From: Daldinia sp. FL1419
Lineage: Eukaryota > Ascomycota > Sordariomycetes > Xylariales > Hypoxylaceae
Direction: 5' to 3'
DNA length: 64,000 nucleotides
Assembly: GCA_025201765.1 (NCBI GenBank)
Contig: MU623369.1
Location: 1 to 64,000 of the forward strand
Shown: in pieces, positions 24,507-34,945 of the stretch
How positions within the stretch are numbered: position 1 is the stretch's first letter
Layout of the letters: each line of letters begins with the position of its first letter
Position numbers and translations under genes: made by a program
Notes under the pieces: generated by a model
The model's database searches: none
The model's input: the letters and a program-made list of their open reading frames with translations, nothing else
Told to the model about the DNA's origin: nothing

Positions 24507-25769
24507 CCTAGTAGATATGGGCTGTGGTGGATAGCCTTTGTAGAATAGGAGGGGAGATTTTGGAATTGTGCAGGGCGGGTGGCATCGGACATGATCTAGT
24601 TACACAAGTTGCTAGGATTATTTGTTTCTATTTAAAAGGATATCATCCCTTTTGATGACTAACAAGATATCCCGTAACTAACGGTTAGCCCTTTACGATA
24701 ACTCGGAGGAGGCTTTTCTAAGTATGAATTTGTTTGTAACTAGATAAACCCCTTTTTGATATTTCTATTTTTTATTTTCGGCTTTAAATTTCACAGTCAA
24801 TTATGATCAGCTCCTAGGACCTGACCTAGGTAGGTACACAGAGGTTGGCGCATCCTATTCTGCGAATGATACCCCCCATGTTAGCCAACAAGACAAGACG
24901 AGAGGAATATGAGAGCGTATGATGCCCGGCTACATACGCCCTGTGGTTTCCGGTTACGGAGCTGTAGTCCCCAAATTGAAGAATATGTACATATCCCATG
25001 GCTCCGAACGGCTTAGGCTATCTCTTTTTTTCATTGGAGTTCACTCTTCGATCAAGGGATGCGTAACCAACTTACAGCACCCCCCCCTACAAAAGTATCG
25101 AGGATTCCCTAGGTACTCATACCTGTTCTCGCCGCATAATTGGCAAGCAATTTCTACCGTTTATTGCTTTGAGTCATAGCAGCTCGGTCTAATGACATGT
25201 CGCTTTCCGCCGGTAAATCGACGCCAATATAGGATGCCGCAAGGGGTGGTCTAAGAACGTAACCTAGTAAGTTTATGTTCCAATGATTTCTAGTCAGTCG
25301 TGGCAAGACCCGTGTACAGGAACACGCCAAACCACTAAGATCTAGGGTTGGGGAACTCTCATTCTAAGTAATTCGAGAATCCAACACCTTAATCATACTT
25401 CCTTATACTTCGATGGAAGAATCGACTTAAGGGGGTGATAATCTTTGCACTTTCGAGAAACGTCGTTAATTCTTCGTGAGTGCCATTATGGCATCGGGAT
25501 ATACATTGCGAGTATAGAGCTATCAATACGGACCTGAAGCGCAGTTCAGCCCATCGTAAACCGCAGATATTTGTCAACTAACAAACAGTCCCACAGTTCC
25601 CCATCCAATCCCATCGAGTCCCTTCTCTTGATTCCTAAAACCCATATGCTAACCTAGCATTAAACCCCCTGTTCAGATTACGCCAACTCCGATCCCGAGA
25701 ACCCTATTGACGGCAAGGTAAGTAACAGGCGAGTGGCTGGATGAAGGGTCCCTTACAACTGGTGTGGCG
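24507..25769. other. Intergenic, nothing recognised
   Basis: Promoter side of the ThDP enzyme, then about 1 kb of non-coding sequence containing a cctaggtaggtac motif (about 24820-24838). The short frames at 24919-25179 and 25389-25577 have no domain. Confidence 0.45.
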
Positions 25770-27027
25770 CTATTGACGCTCAACCGTAACTTCATTCCTT
25801 ACTATTACAACGCCTTCTTCTGGCTTTTCCCCGTGGGGTATATGCCCCATTGTTACATTCACATCGTTGCCTTGGTCCTGCAGTTCGATATACGGCCCGT
25901 CTCCGTTGGTGCTGAACATCGTCCCCATGAGACTCTTGGTGAAGTAAGGGTCCGAAGGCGGATGAGATGAACCCTTGGACTCGTTCCAGCCTCTGACTTG
26001 GGAGGCGGTCGGGCGATTCGGAGTGTTGGCCTTGCGGTTTCGTTTACGGAAGAGGAACGCAAGCTCGGGGAAGCAGACGCACAGGTTACCGGAGGCGAGC
26101 TCGGCCGCTCCCCAGAGAAGGATCTCCGGTTGCCTCCAGGATGTGTCGAGATTGCCGCTATTCTTAAGTCGCACGACGAAACCAATTGTCGCAAAAATCG
26201 GGGCGCTGCACTCGGTAAGTATGCGATCGGCAACGTTTCGAACACCTTATCCGACTTGAGGGTTTACATTCTGTTCTCATAATAGAAGGCAACACATACC
26301 ATAAACCAAAAGTAAATGCTAATACGACAAGAGTCTGCTTTAGTTTATCCATCTGCAGCTGTCGCACAGCGTGGACGGGAAGTAGTAGAATTAGGAAATC
26401 GGTCACTGTGTTAAAGCCGCCGCTGATATTCAATATGAGGTTCGTCTGCACACACTTGCCAGGGATCGTCTTGTCCCAAATTTTCTCACGAGGCGAGCAT
26501 TCAAAGATCTTGACGAAAGTAGTAATCCCGTAAAAGCCGCTGATGATTACGATGAGCAAAACGATGAGTATGTCAAATACGCTCCACCGGATGGGCGAAA
26601 AGACGCGACGATAGAGCGCCAGGACCGCAAGCTTAGTGACTCCAATCATAATACCGTATTCGATAGACGCAACATTAAACCAGTACGAGGCTTCATGAAG
26701 CTGAGCCGGCGTGATATCCCAACCATGCTGGCCACCGTGATGAGACATGGTGGCCCTCATAATACCGCAGTAGGCGACCGTGCCCGCCCACGCGATCGTC
26801 ACTATAAAATCTTCGAATATCCATACTCGCTTAATAGCAATCCGGGCGTAACAACGCAAAATAAAGAATATAGTAACAAGAGGAAGACATACTCCTATGG
26901 TGATGTCGGCGAGGTTAGCTAGCGAGGCCGGATGCTCGGGATTGGACTTTACGCCAGGCGGCGGCTCCAGAGCCGGCGTAAAAGTGGGTGTAGGAGCCGT
27001 AGAGGTCTCTGACATTCTGGGGGCCAT
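25770..27027 (-). CDS. Seven-pass fungal rhodopsin-domain membrane protein
   Basis: Two exons (27027-26300, 26205-25770) give about 387 residues; the intron (94 nt) runs gtatgt to gcag and restores FGLCAPIFATIGFVVRL. It is an integral membrane protein of the large fungal rhodopsin-like family (PTH11-related, no CFEM domain). Visible features: hydrophobic helices beginning with ADITIGVCLPLVTIFFILRCYARI, WIFEDFIVTIAWAGTVAYCGI, YGIMIGVTKLAVLALYRRVF, FDILIVLLIVIISGFYGI, a CSPREKIWD loop, CVQTNLILNISGGFNTVTDFLILLLPV, LVVLAFTFGLCAPIFATIGF, then ILLWGAAELASGNLCVCFPEL, followed by a cytosolic tail. The role is probably signal sensing; the ligand is unknown. An alternative start is the Met five codons downstream. 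Confidence 0.9.
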
Positions 27028-27911
27028 GACACGAAGTCAAGCGGAGAGGAAGAGAGAACGGGCCTAGTGAGATTACACCCGCATATATAAATCAGTAGGA
27101 TCTCAAGTCATCTTATTCCTAAATCAATTCTACGGTGGTAGCGAATAATTCCTTATGTCTCACTGTTCTCGTAATGAGTACATTTATTCAGCCCCCCCAC
27201 GTAGTATTGCATAAAAGCTGACACCATCCATACCTACATAACGCCTCCTTTCCAGCTTTCCATGCAGCTGTTCCATGGCGACATGGGTCTTTGCATCCGT
27301 TCTGACATGCAGCGTACCAGCGCGGAGATGATATATGATATCCTACTGCAACCTGCTGTAACTCCTCCCACACGCAGGCAATTAATAACCCCGTCTCAAG
27401 CCACCCGTGGCAATACAGCCAGTCAAGGCGATCGGGCAATGTGTGATGGAGGGAGGATGAATGAATAGCGTGCTGATCCAGTAGTCCGGTTTACATGCCA
27501 CCTGAGTCGTAATTATCGTTCTAGATGTTTGCCCGTGGCATGCTGAGCTGCATCCTGCTGCGCCAGTAAGAGGAAGAACCTTACACGGCAGAAAGCAATA
27601 TACAAAGCGCCGAAAGGGCGACCCCAGGTGCATTGAGACAATTCTTTTTTATACGCGTCCGTAGTATCTAATGAAAGACTGCCTCTTTCGGATTCGTTAT
27701 CCTGGTCTCTTTCAATCCTTCGCCACGTTGTTTATGATACCCTCCACTGGCAATCGGGCACTTTTGTAGACAATCTAACATCGAAGCCGTTGGGTTACCT
27801 TTTCCAAGTTTTCTGTTTTCCTTCTTCTCTTCAATCCCCTCCTGTACTACCGGCTGGGCAATAATGGGCACTTTAGGTACGCCACACCAATATAATGGTC
27901 ACCGACAATAG
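27028..27911. other. Divergent promoter region
   Basis: About 880 bp between the rhodopsin-like gene and the first MFS gene, which diverge. Short overlapping frames on both strands (27188-27871) have no domain and are not called. Confidence 0.45.
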
Positions 27912-29453
27912 ATGCTAACACGCTCAGACCGTGACGCAACCGAGTCTACCTCGACGTTACCTGACCCCGACACCCTGTCGGAGGTCGAGGAGTCGAAGTT
28001 GATGCGTAAGATCGACCTCCACGTGCTCCCCATGCTCTTTTTGATCTACGTCGCAGCCTTTCTGGATAGGTAAGTCTACTCGTGCGCGCGCTGGAAATTC
28101 CCCGATTGATGGTGGTGACTTTCTAGGGCGAACATATCGAATGCTCTCACCATGAGCTTACCGCAGGAGTTGGGATTGACAGGTCAACAGCCTAACATTG
28201 CGCTGGCCGTGTTCTTTGTTCCTTACATTGTTTTCGAAATACCTTCAAACATCTTGATGAAACGATTCAGCCCTCACGTATGGCTGTCTCTTTGCATCTT
28301 CTGTTTCGGCGTCGTCATGCTGGGTCAAGGCTTCATCCGGAATTATAGCGGCCTGCTCGCGACGCGCTTCTTACTTGGGTTCTTTGAAGCTGGCATCTTC
28401 CCAGGAAGTTTCTATCTAATAAGTTTCTGGTATAAGCGACAAGAGTCGCAGAAGCGATTTACTGTTTATTTTTGCTCCGTTATTTTGGCTTCTGCATTCG
28501 GTGGCCTATTGGCCTCTGCGATCGCAGAAATGGACGGAATACGAGGCATAAGTAATTGGAGATGGATATTTATATTAGAAGGTATCCTAACGATTCTAGT
28601 CGCTATTGCAGGGTTTTTCTTCGTCAGTGACTTTCCTGGCGAGGTAAAATGGTTGTCTGAGAGGGAAAAGCAATTTGTTTTGAACAAGACTCGTACCCAC
28701 GAGAGCCTTTCGGAGCAAAAGATTACTGGGCACGACGTTACTGAGTTCTTCAAGGATCCTAAGAATTACCTCGGTGCGATAATGTACTTCTGTGAGTATC
28801 TTTTTTTTTTTTTTTTCTTTCTCCTTTTTCTTTTTTTTCTCCTTATTTCCTCGATAATCCCGTGCTAAGTCCTACCAGGTGTTGTTGTTCCGGTTTATGC
28901 GTTCGCCTATTTTACACCGACGATTGTCAAGACGCTCGGATACTCTGTAGTCCAAACACAGCTGCACTCCATCCCTCCCTTTGCTGCTGCGCTAGGATTA
29001 TGTCTTGTTCTAACCTATCTGTCGGATCGAACAGATAGTCGTCTTCCTTACATCATGTTCCCTGTCGCTGTTCTTATCGCAGGACTTGCGATTTTGATGA
29101 CAACTCATGCCAACTTTTCAGTCCAGTATGCAGGACTTTGTCTAGTCTGTATGGGTGCCTTCAGTGCGGGTCCTGTAGTGATTTGCTGGTACCTTATGAA
29201 TCTCCAGGGACATAAGCAGCGAAGCATTGGTTCCGCGTGGATGATCAGCTTTGGTAATACGGGTGGAATTCTGGCTCCTTTCGCATTTCTGCCAAAAGAC
29301 GCACCGTACTATCATCCTGGCTACTCGGCGTGTATGGCGGTCGCGGCTGTGGGAGTTGCCGCGAATCTATGCTATGCACTCCTTATAGTGAGGGAAAGGC
29401 GTAAGGTACAACATGATGGCGGAACCGAGAAGACGCATGATCTGTCATTGTAG
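27912..29453 (+). CDS. MFS transporter, Dal5/allantoate permease-like (ACS family)
   Basis: Three exons (27912-28069, 28127-28791, 28879-29453) give about 465 residues; introns are 57 and 87 nt, the second packed with pyrimidines (T17 and ctcc runs). The N-terminal EESKLMRKIDLHVLPMLFLIYVAAFLDRANISNA is the signature of anion:cation symporters related to yeast Dal5. Further helices: FVPYIVFEIPSNILMKRFSPHVWL, TRFLLGFFEAGIFPGSFYLISFWYKR, NWRWIFILEGILTILVA, and in the C-terminal half YFTPTIVKTLGYS and KQRSIGSAWMISFGNTGGILAPFAF. These carriers import small organic anions or dipeptide-like substrates. The gene is followed in the same direction by a second MFS gene 312 bp on and lies 3.2 kb from the peptide precursor. 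Confidence 0.9.
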
Positions 29454-29765
29454 ATGTACTTCACCGAGGCTGCCTGCGGGTGATAACACACTTGGGCCTA
29501 ACCGCTGGAACGTGGAACTTGAGAGTACCTAAAGGCCCGCAGATACAACCGCAGATACAACCGCAGATACAACGTAAGGGAGTGTAGCACCGTTTGTGGC
29601 TCCGCCATGTCAGGTACATTTACTGGATATAAAACCTATAATATCCGCCTGTCATAAGAGAACAAGCAGGTGGCTCAGGTTGGCCATGTTATATCCTTTA
29701 GATCACATTTCTTTAGAACATTATATCCGCTAGATCATAGATTTAATATTTTCCCACTTGTTTCC

Positions 29766-31471
29766 ATGGCCGCCGAATTAGAATCTGGCCTTGGTTCAAA
29801 GGGCTCTGAAGGTGCGATTACAACCCTTACTCCGAGCCGAGCGTATCCCTATTTATGTTGCTAATTCTTTTTGTAAAAACAAAAAGTCCATGTTGTATCT
29901 GCAGAACCTGTCGCAGCTAGTTCGGCTCCTGCCGAACCGGCTGCAGGCTTGTCAACGGCAAGTTGCCCACCATTCAATCGTCGAATCCTCCGTGGTGCTA
30001 ACGTATGCCGGCATGCAGGCGCGGAAACTATTCATCTCTACTACCGTCATCCTGATGAACTTCAATGTTACATTGGGTTCGTCTCTACCCAGTGGAGCGG
30101 GAGACACTCTGAACGCTCATTTTGGTGTTTCGTCTGAACTCCAGAAGCCGTTGCCTGTAGCCGTCTTCCTTGTTGGTTACAGTGAGTATCTACAATAATT
30201 GACAAGCAAAACAACGTCGATAGGTGCTAATAGATGCTTTCTAACAAGTATTCGGTCCCATAATATTCGCCCCGCTCTCCGAATCATGGGGCCGTCGTCC
30301 TGTCTTCCTAGTATCGTTTGGCATCTATACAGCATTTACACTTGGATGTGCCCTAGCTCCAAACTGGCCAGTCTTTCTCTTCTTCCGCTTCATGCTAGGT
30401 TGCGGGGCAGCCGCGCCGCAAACCGTTTCAGGCGGGCTTTTTTGTGATATCTATCCCGATCTGGGGCCCCGCGGCCTGGCCATGACGATGCTCGGCCTAA
30501 CCTCTAATATTGGACCCCTCGTGGGCCCTATCATCTCGGGATTCACTTCAACCAAAGTTTGGCAATGGCAGTTTTGGAGCGCTTTGATTCTTGCCGGTGC
30601 CAACTGGCCTATGCTACTTTTTATACCCGAAACGTTCGCTCCTGTAGTCAACGCCCGCAGGATAGAAAAGACCACAAAGACGAAATCGCACCAATCCGTT
30701 ATATCCGTTATCGCTAAGACAAAATCAAGCCTTTGGAATCGGGTGGGAGTTCTAGCCCGCCCTATCCGCATCCTCTCGGAGCCGCTCGTTTTCTTTACGG
30801 ACTTATTCATCCTCTACCAATTCGTCATCTATTTCCTCTACTTTGGAGCATATCCGGTCATATTCCGCGGTACGTACTCCATGTCGAGCGGGATTTCTGC
30901 TTTGATGTTTATCCCTACTGGTATCGGAGGTGTTTTTGCCATTGCTATATTTGTAGCTTGGGATAAGTTTCATAAAAGCAGTGCCGAAAAAGGAAGGTCG
31001 TGGGCTCTTCAAGAGGAGTACCGAAGGCTTCCACTGGCTTGTCTCGGAGGACCCTTGTTCGCTTTGTCCGAATTTTGGCTAGGATGGACTGCTCGGCCAA
31101 CCATTCATTGGATCGTTCCCGCATTATCAGGCATATCGTTAGGCATCGGCATCGATCTCACATTCATCGCATTAAACAACTACCTCACGGATGCGTACGG
31201 CATTTACAGTGCGTCGGCGTTAGCGTCAAGTGTTTTTACACGAAATATTTTTGCAGCGATTCTCATTCCTCTTACAACATACCCGCTATATCAAAATCTA
31301 GGTACCGATTGGGCCTGCACACTGCTGGGATGTCTATGTGTTGCTTTGACCCCGATCCCATTCGCGTTTATTCGCTGGGGTCCAGCCCTGAGAAGACGCA
31401 GTTCTTTCTGCCAAAAGATAGCACGTATGAAAGACGAGGACGAGGGTGGTAACATGGTGGTTCCTCTTTGA
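29766..31471 (+). CDS. MFS transporter, DHA1 polyamine/drug-type; 5' end unresolved
   Basis: Clear coding runs from ARKLFISTTVILMNF (about 30015) to 30181, then after a 67-nt intron from 30249 to 31471. It includes GPIIFAPLSESWGRRPVF (MFS motif A of the Tpo/Flr1 type), FFRFMLGCGAAAPQTVSGG, DLGPRGLAMTMLGLTSNIGP and PETFAPVV. The family exports polyamines, drugs or metabolites at the plasma membrane. The start is uncertain: ATG 29766 opens MAAELESGLGSKGSEG but hits a stop at 29862, and no consensus intron links it to the first helix. The expected NPxxW-like motif (SSNPPW) occurs just upstream in another frame, 5' of a ctaac...gcag acceptor. Either an intron with an odd donor or a frameshift is present, so this may be a recent pseudogene. 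Confidence 0.75.
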
Positions 31472-32101
31472 CCGAGTTAATTCCGACCATACGTTGCACT
31501 TTGCTTTGTAACAACCCGAATGGCTGGGATTCGAAAATTTGCATAGTGTAACTAGTAACTACAAGTTCATAGAAGGTCCATAGAAAATTCAGAAAATTCA
31601 AAAGGATTGGCTGTCCCTTGCTTTTCGATTCCACCAGTCACACAAGGAATGCTCCAAGCCGGGCAAAGCCCAGCCGAAGTATGGTCGCACAGAAGTAACG
31701 TCGGGGGACGATTCAGCGTCAAGACGCATAACTCCTTAAGCTTATTTCGAAGTAATACTACTCAGCTGATATCAACCCATCCTCCATTACAATTCGGCCC
31801 CGTTGATCTTTTACTCCCTCGAGTCCTAGAATTAAAGATTACGAATGTGTGTTCCGTAGCAATCGCCACCCATCACCCCACGGGCGGAAAGCTTCTACTG
31901 CATACTACATGTACGCACTCAACTCGATAGATTATCTGCATTTTAAAATAGTTATCGTGAAGCAATACCAATCCGAATCAGAATTGCCTTTTCATCGTAG
32001 TGTATCTTTGTATCTTCAAGGCCCACTATATAATGTTGCATTAGCTCCCGCTGTGGAGTAGTCGAATTGTCGAATTCATAATGAAAGACGTTACGGATTT
32101 G
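31472..32101. other. Intergenic 3' region of the second MFS gene
   Basis: About 630 bp, no coding signal. It ends at the left TA of the MITE-like element. Confidence 0.45.
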
Positions 32102-32393
32102 TATCCCCTTAACTGGCACAAAATAGCAACCCCCCTGAAAAACGTACAGTACATGGCCTAAGCTTTCAGTTAATCAGATTACATATAATAGATCTCGTTG
32201 TTTCAATTGCCATATAGCGATTTATAATATTGAAAAATGCTGGTACAACTGGCACAGGCAAAATTAGGTATAAGATTAGGTATTTTGATTTCACTGGTTA
32301 GAGTGATTATTTTTGGCTTACCTATGTTTTTGCTACCTCTTGTACTGTACGTATATCTGAATGGGGTGCTATTTTGTGCCAGTTAAGGGGATA
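32102..32393. mobile_element. MITE-like element with 25-27 bp terminal inverted repeats and TA target duplication
   Basis: The ends are exact inverted repeats: tatccccttaactggcaca continuing to 32128 on the left, and its full reverse complement at 32367-32393 on the right. Subterminal acgtacagtaca (32142-32153) and tgtactgtacgt (32341-32352) also pair. Reading the outermost TA pair as a target-site duplication gives a 288 bp element (32104-32391), as for Tc1/mariner or pogo/Fot1-derived MITEs. The interior has no ORF, so it is non-autonomous. It lies between the 3' ends of the second MFS gene and the peptide precursor gene. Confidence 0.85.
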
Positions 32394-32639
32394 CATATGT
32401 AGGTAGGTAGGTAGTTATTATGGATCCTCTGTAATAGTGCAAATTAAAGAATCCTTGTCATATTTATCTTCATAATTTCATATGTATGAACTACTTGATC
32501 CCGGGTAGTTACATTTCATCCAAAATCCAGACGCACGTCAGAACCCTATCAAAGATGGATCGAGCAAGTGATCAACGCCTCAGCGCGGAAAAGTGGCTGT
32601 TTGTACTACCACGTAAACCGGCCCCAGTGCAGAGACCTC

Positions 32640-32964
32640 CTACTGAGCGTATGAAGATTCGAAATCGGACCCGATCTGGAGTGCGGGGTCTGACTCAAAG
32701 TTGGTCCTCTTCTCAGCATACGAGGACTCCTTCTCGCTCCCAACTTGAAGTAATGGGTCGGCCTCAAATGTGCCCCGCTTGGTCGCATAGGACGAATCGT
32801 CCGGGGTTCCAATAGTGAGCGATGGATCAGCCTCAAAATCTAACCAAGTCAGCATCTATTATAAGTGGTAATTCGTAACCCAAAGAGAACCTACTCTCAG
32901 GCTTCGGCGTTGGAGCAGCAGCAGCGATCGCTACGATCAATGGGAGGAGGAGAAAGCTCTTCAT
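32640..32964 (-). CDS. Secreted repeat precursor with Kex2 sites, putative RiPP (dikaritin-type) precursor
   Basis: Two exons (32964-32895 and 32839-32640) joined over a 55-nt intron (gtaggt...ctgac...ttag) give about 89 residues. A signal peptide, MKSFLLLPLIVAIAAAA, is followed by PTPKPEN and three repeats of 21-23 residues. Each repeat has the form F-E-(A/S)-D-P-x-L-x-(I/V)-G, a variable acidic linker, then S-S-Y-A; repeats one and two end in TKR and EKR, the Kex2 cleavage sites, and the last ends SSYAQ-stop. This is the architecture of fungal Kex2-processed repeat proteins that supply ustiloxin-like cyclic peptides. Cleavage would release three similar peptides, each with one Phe near the start (a second in the last) and one Tyr near the end. 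A divergent UstYa-like oxidase lies beside it. Repeat identity despite third-base differences argues for selection. No Cys or Trp, so it is unlike an alpha-type pheromone. Confidence 0.82.
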
Positions 32965-34032
32965 GATGAAAAGTAGGGCTTGTCCGAGTGCTTGCTATAA
33001 GTGGCAAAGGCAGATTGACTGGGAGTAATCCGTAATAAGCAGAGTAACGTGGGTTTCGATGATGTCTAAGGAGAGAAGATGCCCGGAATGGCTTTTCGAA
33101 CAACACTCCATTTATACAATTTCTGTACCTCACCATTCTTGTCTTGTTCGGTAGTTGTCATAAGGCTGAACCAAAGGGAAAACGCCATATCCGCTCCCCA
33201 CGGGCGAAATCGCTGAGACTCGCAGACTCGCAGATCCCTCACTACTCAGCGGAGAACTATACGTTAAGCCGGCTTACATGTGGAGAATAAGACCCAGTTA
33301 AGCGACTCTTAGGTCACTCCGAGTTAATAGTTCGAAATGTGAGCCTAAGAAGATGCAGTATCATGAGCAACTCAACCTATAAGGTAAGGCAAGGTGGCTC
33401 AAGATATCGCAGCATCTCAAGTTCCATAGCACACATGTGCTGTAACCCCCCACATAGGTATGTTTTCGTTCTGGCCAAACTTGTCCCACGTAAGCAGAAG
33501 TGGGCTTACGAGCTTCGGGGAAATATCAATCAGTAGAAGATCGATCAAGTAACTACTCCTGCCAAGGTGTTTACATCCGCAACTCATTCGTTAGGTGCTA
33601 TCAAGCTATTCCTATTGTGATAGACGGCAAATAGCTACGGAGGGCTTTGGGGGAAACTATAGTCTCGCCTTGAACTACGATATGAACCCTGGTACTCATA
33701 ATCACTACCGGCAGGGTTAGGTAAATAAGCTATAGCTACCTACCTATGCAACCGAATGCGGGGGATTCAACCAACTCCAAAATCTTTATAGATGATCCAT
33801 TACAAGATTGTACTACAACACCACACATTTTAACTGCAGCGAATGACAACAAAATCCGCTCTTTCGAAGAACAGTATCATCGTACGAGATCTAGGCTTAG
33901 AGGCTCTATCCGTAAGTGCTCAAAGAAAACTTCACCAACACATCCCCGACTATCCAACTACTTATTCACTAGACCAGGCGGCACACCTAGGTTCCATTGC
34001 TGCTTTCCAATATCTCAGAAACAGCCAGCGCC
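32965..34032. promoter_or_regulatory. Shared divergent promoter of the peptide precursor and UstYa-like genes
   Basis: A 1,068 bp head-to-head region. It holds two related dyads: taagccggctta (33265-33276, perfect 12-bp palindrome) and cgtaagc-8 nt-gcttacg (33489-33510). Both use the half-site TAAGC/GCTTA, so a dimeric regulator binding both genes is possible. A short direct repeat gactcgca lies at about 33215-33232. No coding frame here shows a domain. Confidence 0.45.
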
Positions 34033-34945
34033 ATGCCCCTCAAATTCGCATATCACCCCCTTTCTGGCTCTGCCTTGGATTCTCCTTCGGCCCCACCGGC
34101 TGATGAAAAAGAAGAAGAATATGCGGAGTGCCAGCACCATAGAGTCCATAGCCGGACACGGATATACCACTGGATCGCTCATGTTGCGAGCTTGCTCGTC
34201 ATTATCAGTCTATTTGCGCTATTGATACGCTCCTACGACGGCGCCCTCATAGCTGCAAGATGTTGGGACATGCATAATTACTACTGTGAGGACTCAGAGT
34301 CTCCTGCACCTTACCTCCGTCACATGTTAGCGGTTAAACTTACACCTTTATCCAGCCCCTGTCAATGAGGCCTTGGCAACTCAGCCCTACATCACGGTCC
34401 GCTTCAACGGATCACTCTGGTATGAGTCGGCTTTCAAAGGTCCGCCGACCCCAGCGGTTGAAGAGGCCTGGCATTCAATTATGCAATACGGTATGATTGC
34501 TGTGTCCGCATCCGACTACGAGAAAGTCAACCATTCAGTCCGTACCGCGGTCCAGTTTCCGGAAGAAGCTGGAGGCGGATACATGGTCACGACAGTAGGG
34601 ACGCACCAACTGCATTGTCTACATTTTCTCTGGCAAGACCATCATCGTACCTACTTTCCGGATGTTCTACGCAAAGTCGATGATGTTCCAGAGCTATACG
34701 AGCGACATTTTGAGCATTGCGTGGATTATATCCGACAGAGCATTATGTGCAACTTCGATACAGGCTTGGTGACATATGATTGGGTCCTGCAACATCAAAA
34801 TCCAACTCCCAACTCGAATGCCATGCACAAATGCGTGAATTGGGACGCGGCGCAAGAGTGGCTGCGACATCGAGCAGTTCAAATTCCGGATGGGTTCAAG
34901 TGGAAGCAGCCTGAGGGACAGGAAAGCCTACCATGGAATCCTTGA
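34033..34945 (+). CDS. UstYa-like (DUF3328) oxidase, membrane-anchored
   Basis: Two exons (34033-34285, 34356-34945) with a 70-nt intron give about 280 residues. The splice restores YYSPVNEAL, typical of the family. Features in order: cytosolic N-terminus with an acidic patch, a single transmembrane helix at about 46-66 (WIAHVASLLVIISLFALLI), FNGSLWYESAFKGPP, AWHSIM, then the two metal-binding HxxHC motifs HQLHC (168-172) and HFEHC (202-206), and the TYDW segment (224-227). UstYa-type proteins oxidatively cyclise Kex2-released core peptides in dikaritin (ustiloxin, asperipin) biosynthesis. It starts about 1.07 kb from the precursor on the opposite strand, so a shared promoter is likely. Only one such gene is visible, while known pathways often use two or more. 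Confidence 0.93.

Noticed and set aside
32640..32964. Alternative reading of the repeat precursor as an alpha-type mating pheromone
   Set aside because: The repeats have no Trp, Cys or Pro-Gly turn of known alpha-pheromones, and the neighbour is a UstYa-type oxidase rather than mating genes.
33746..34225. 159-codon frame overlapping the start of the UstYa-like gene
   Set aside because: It runs out of frame with the DUF3328 coding sequence and shows no domain.
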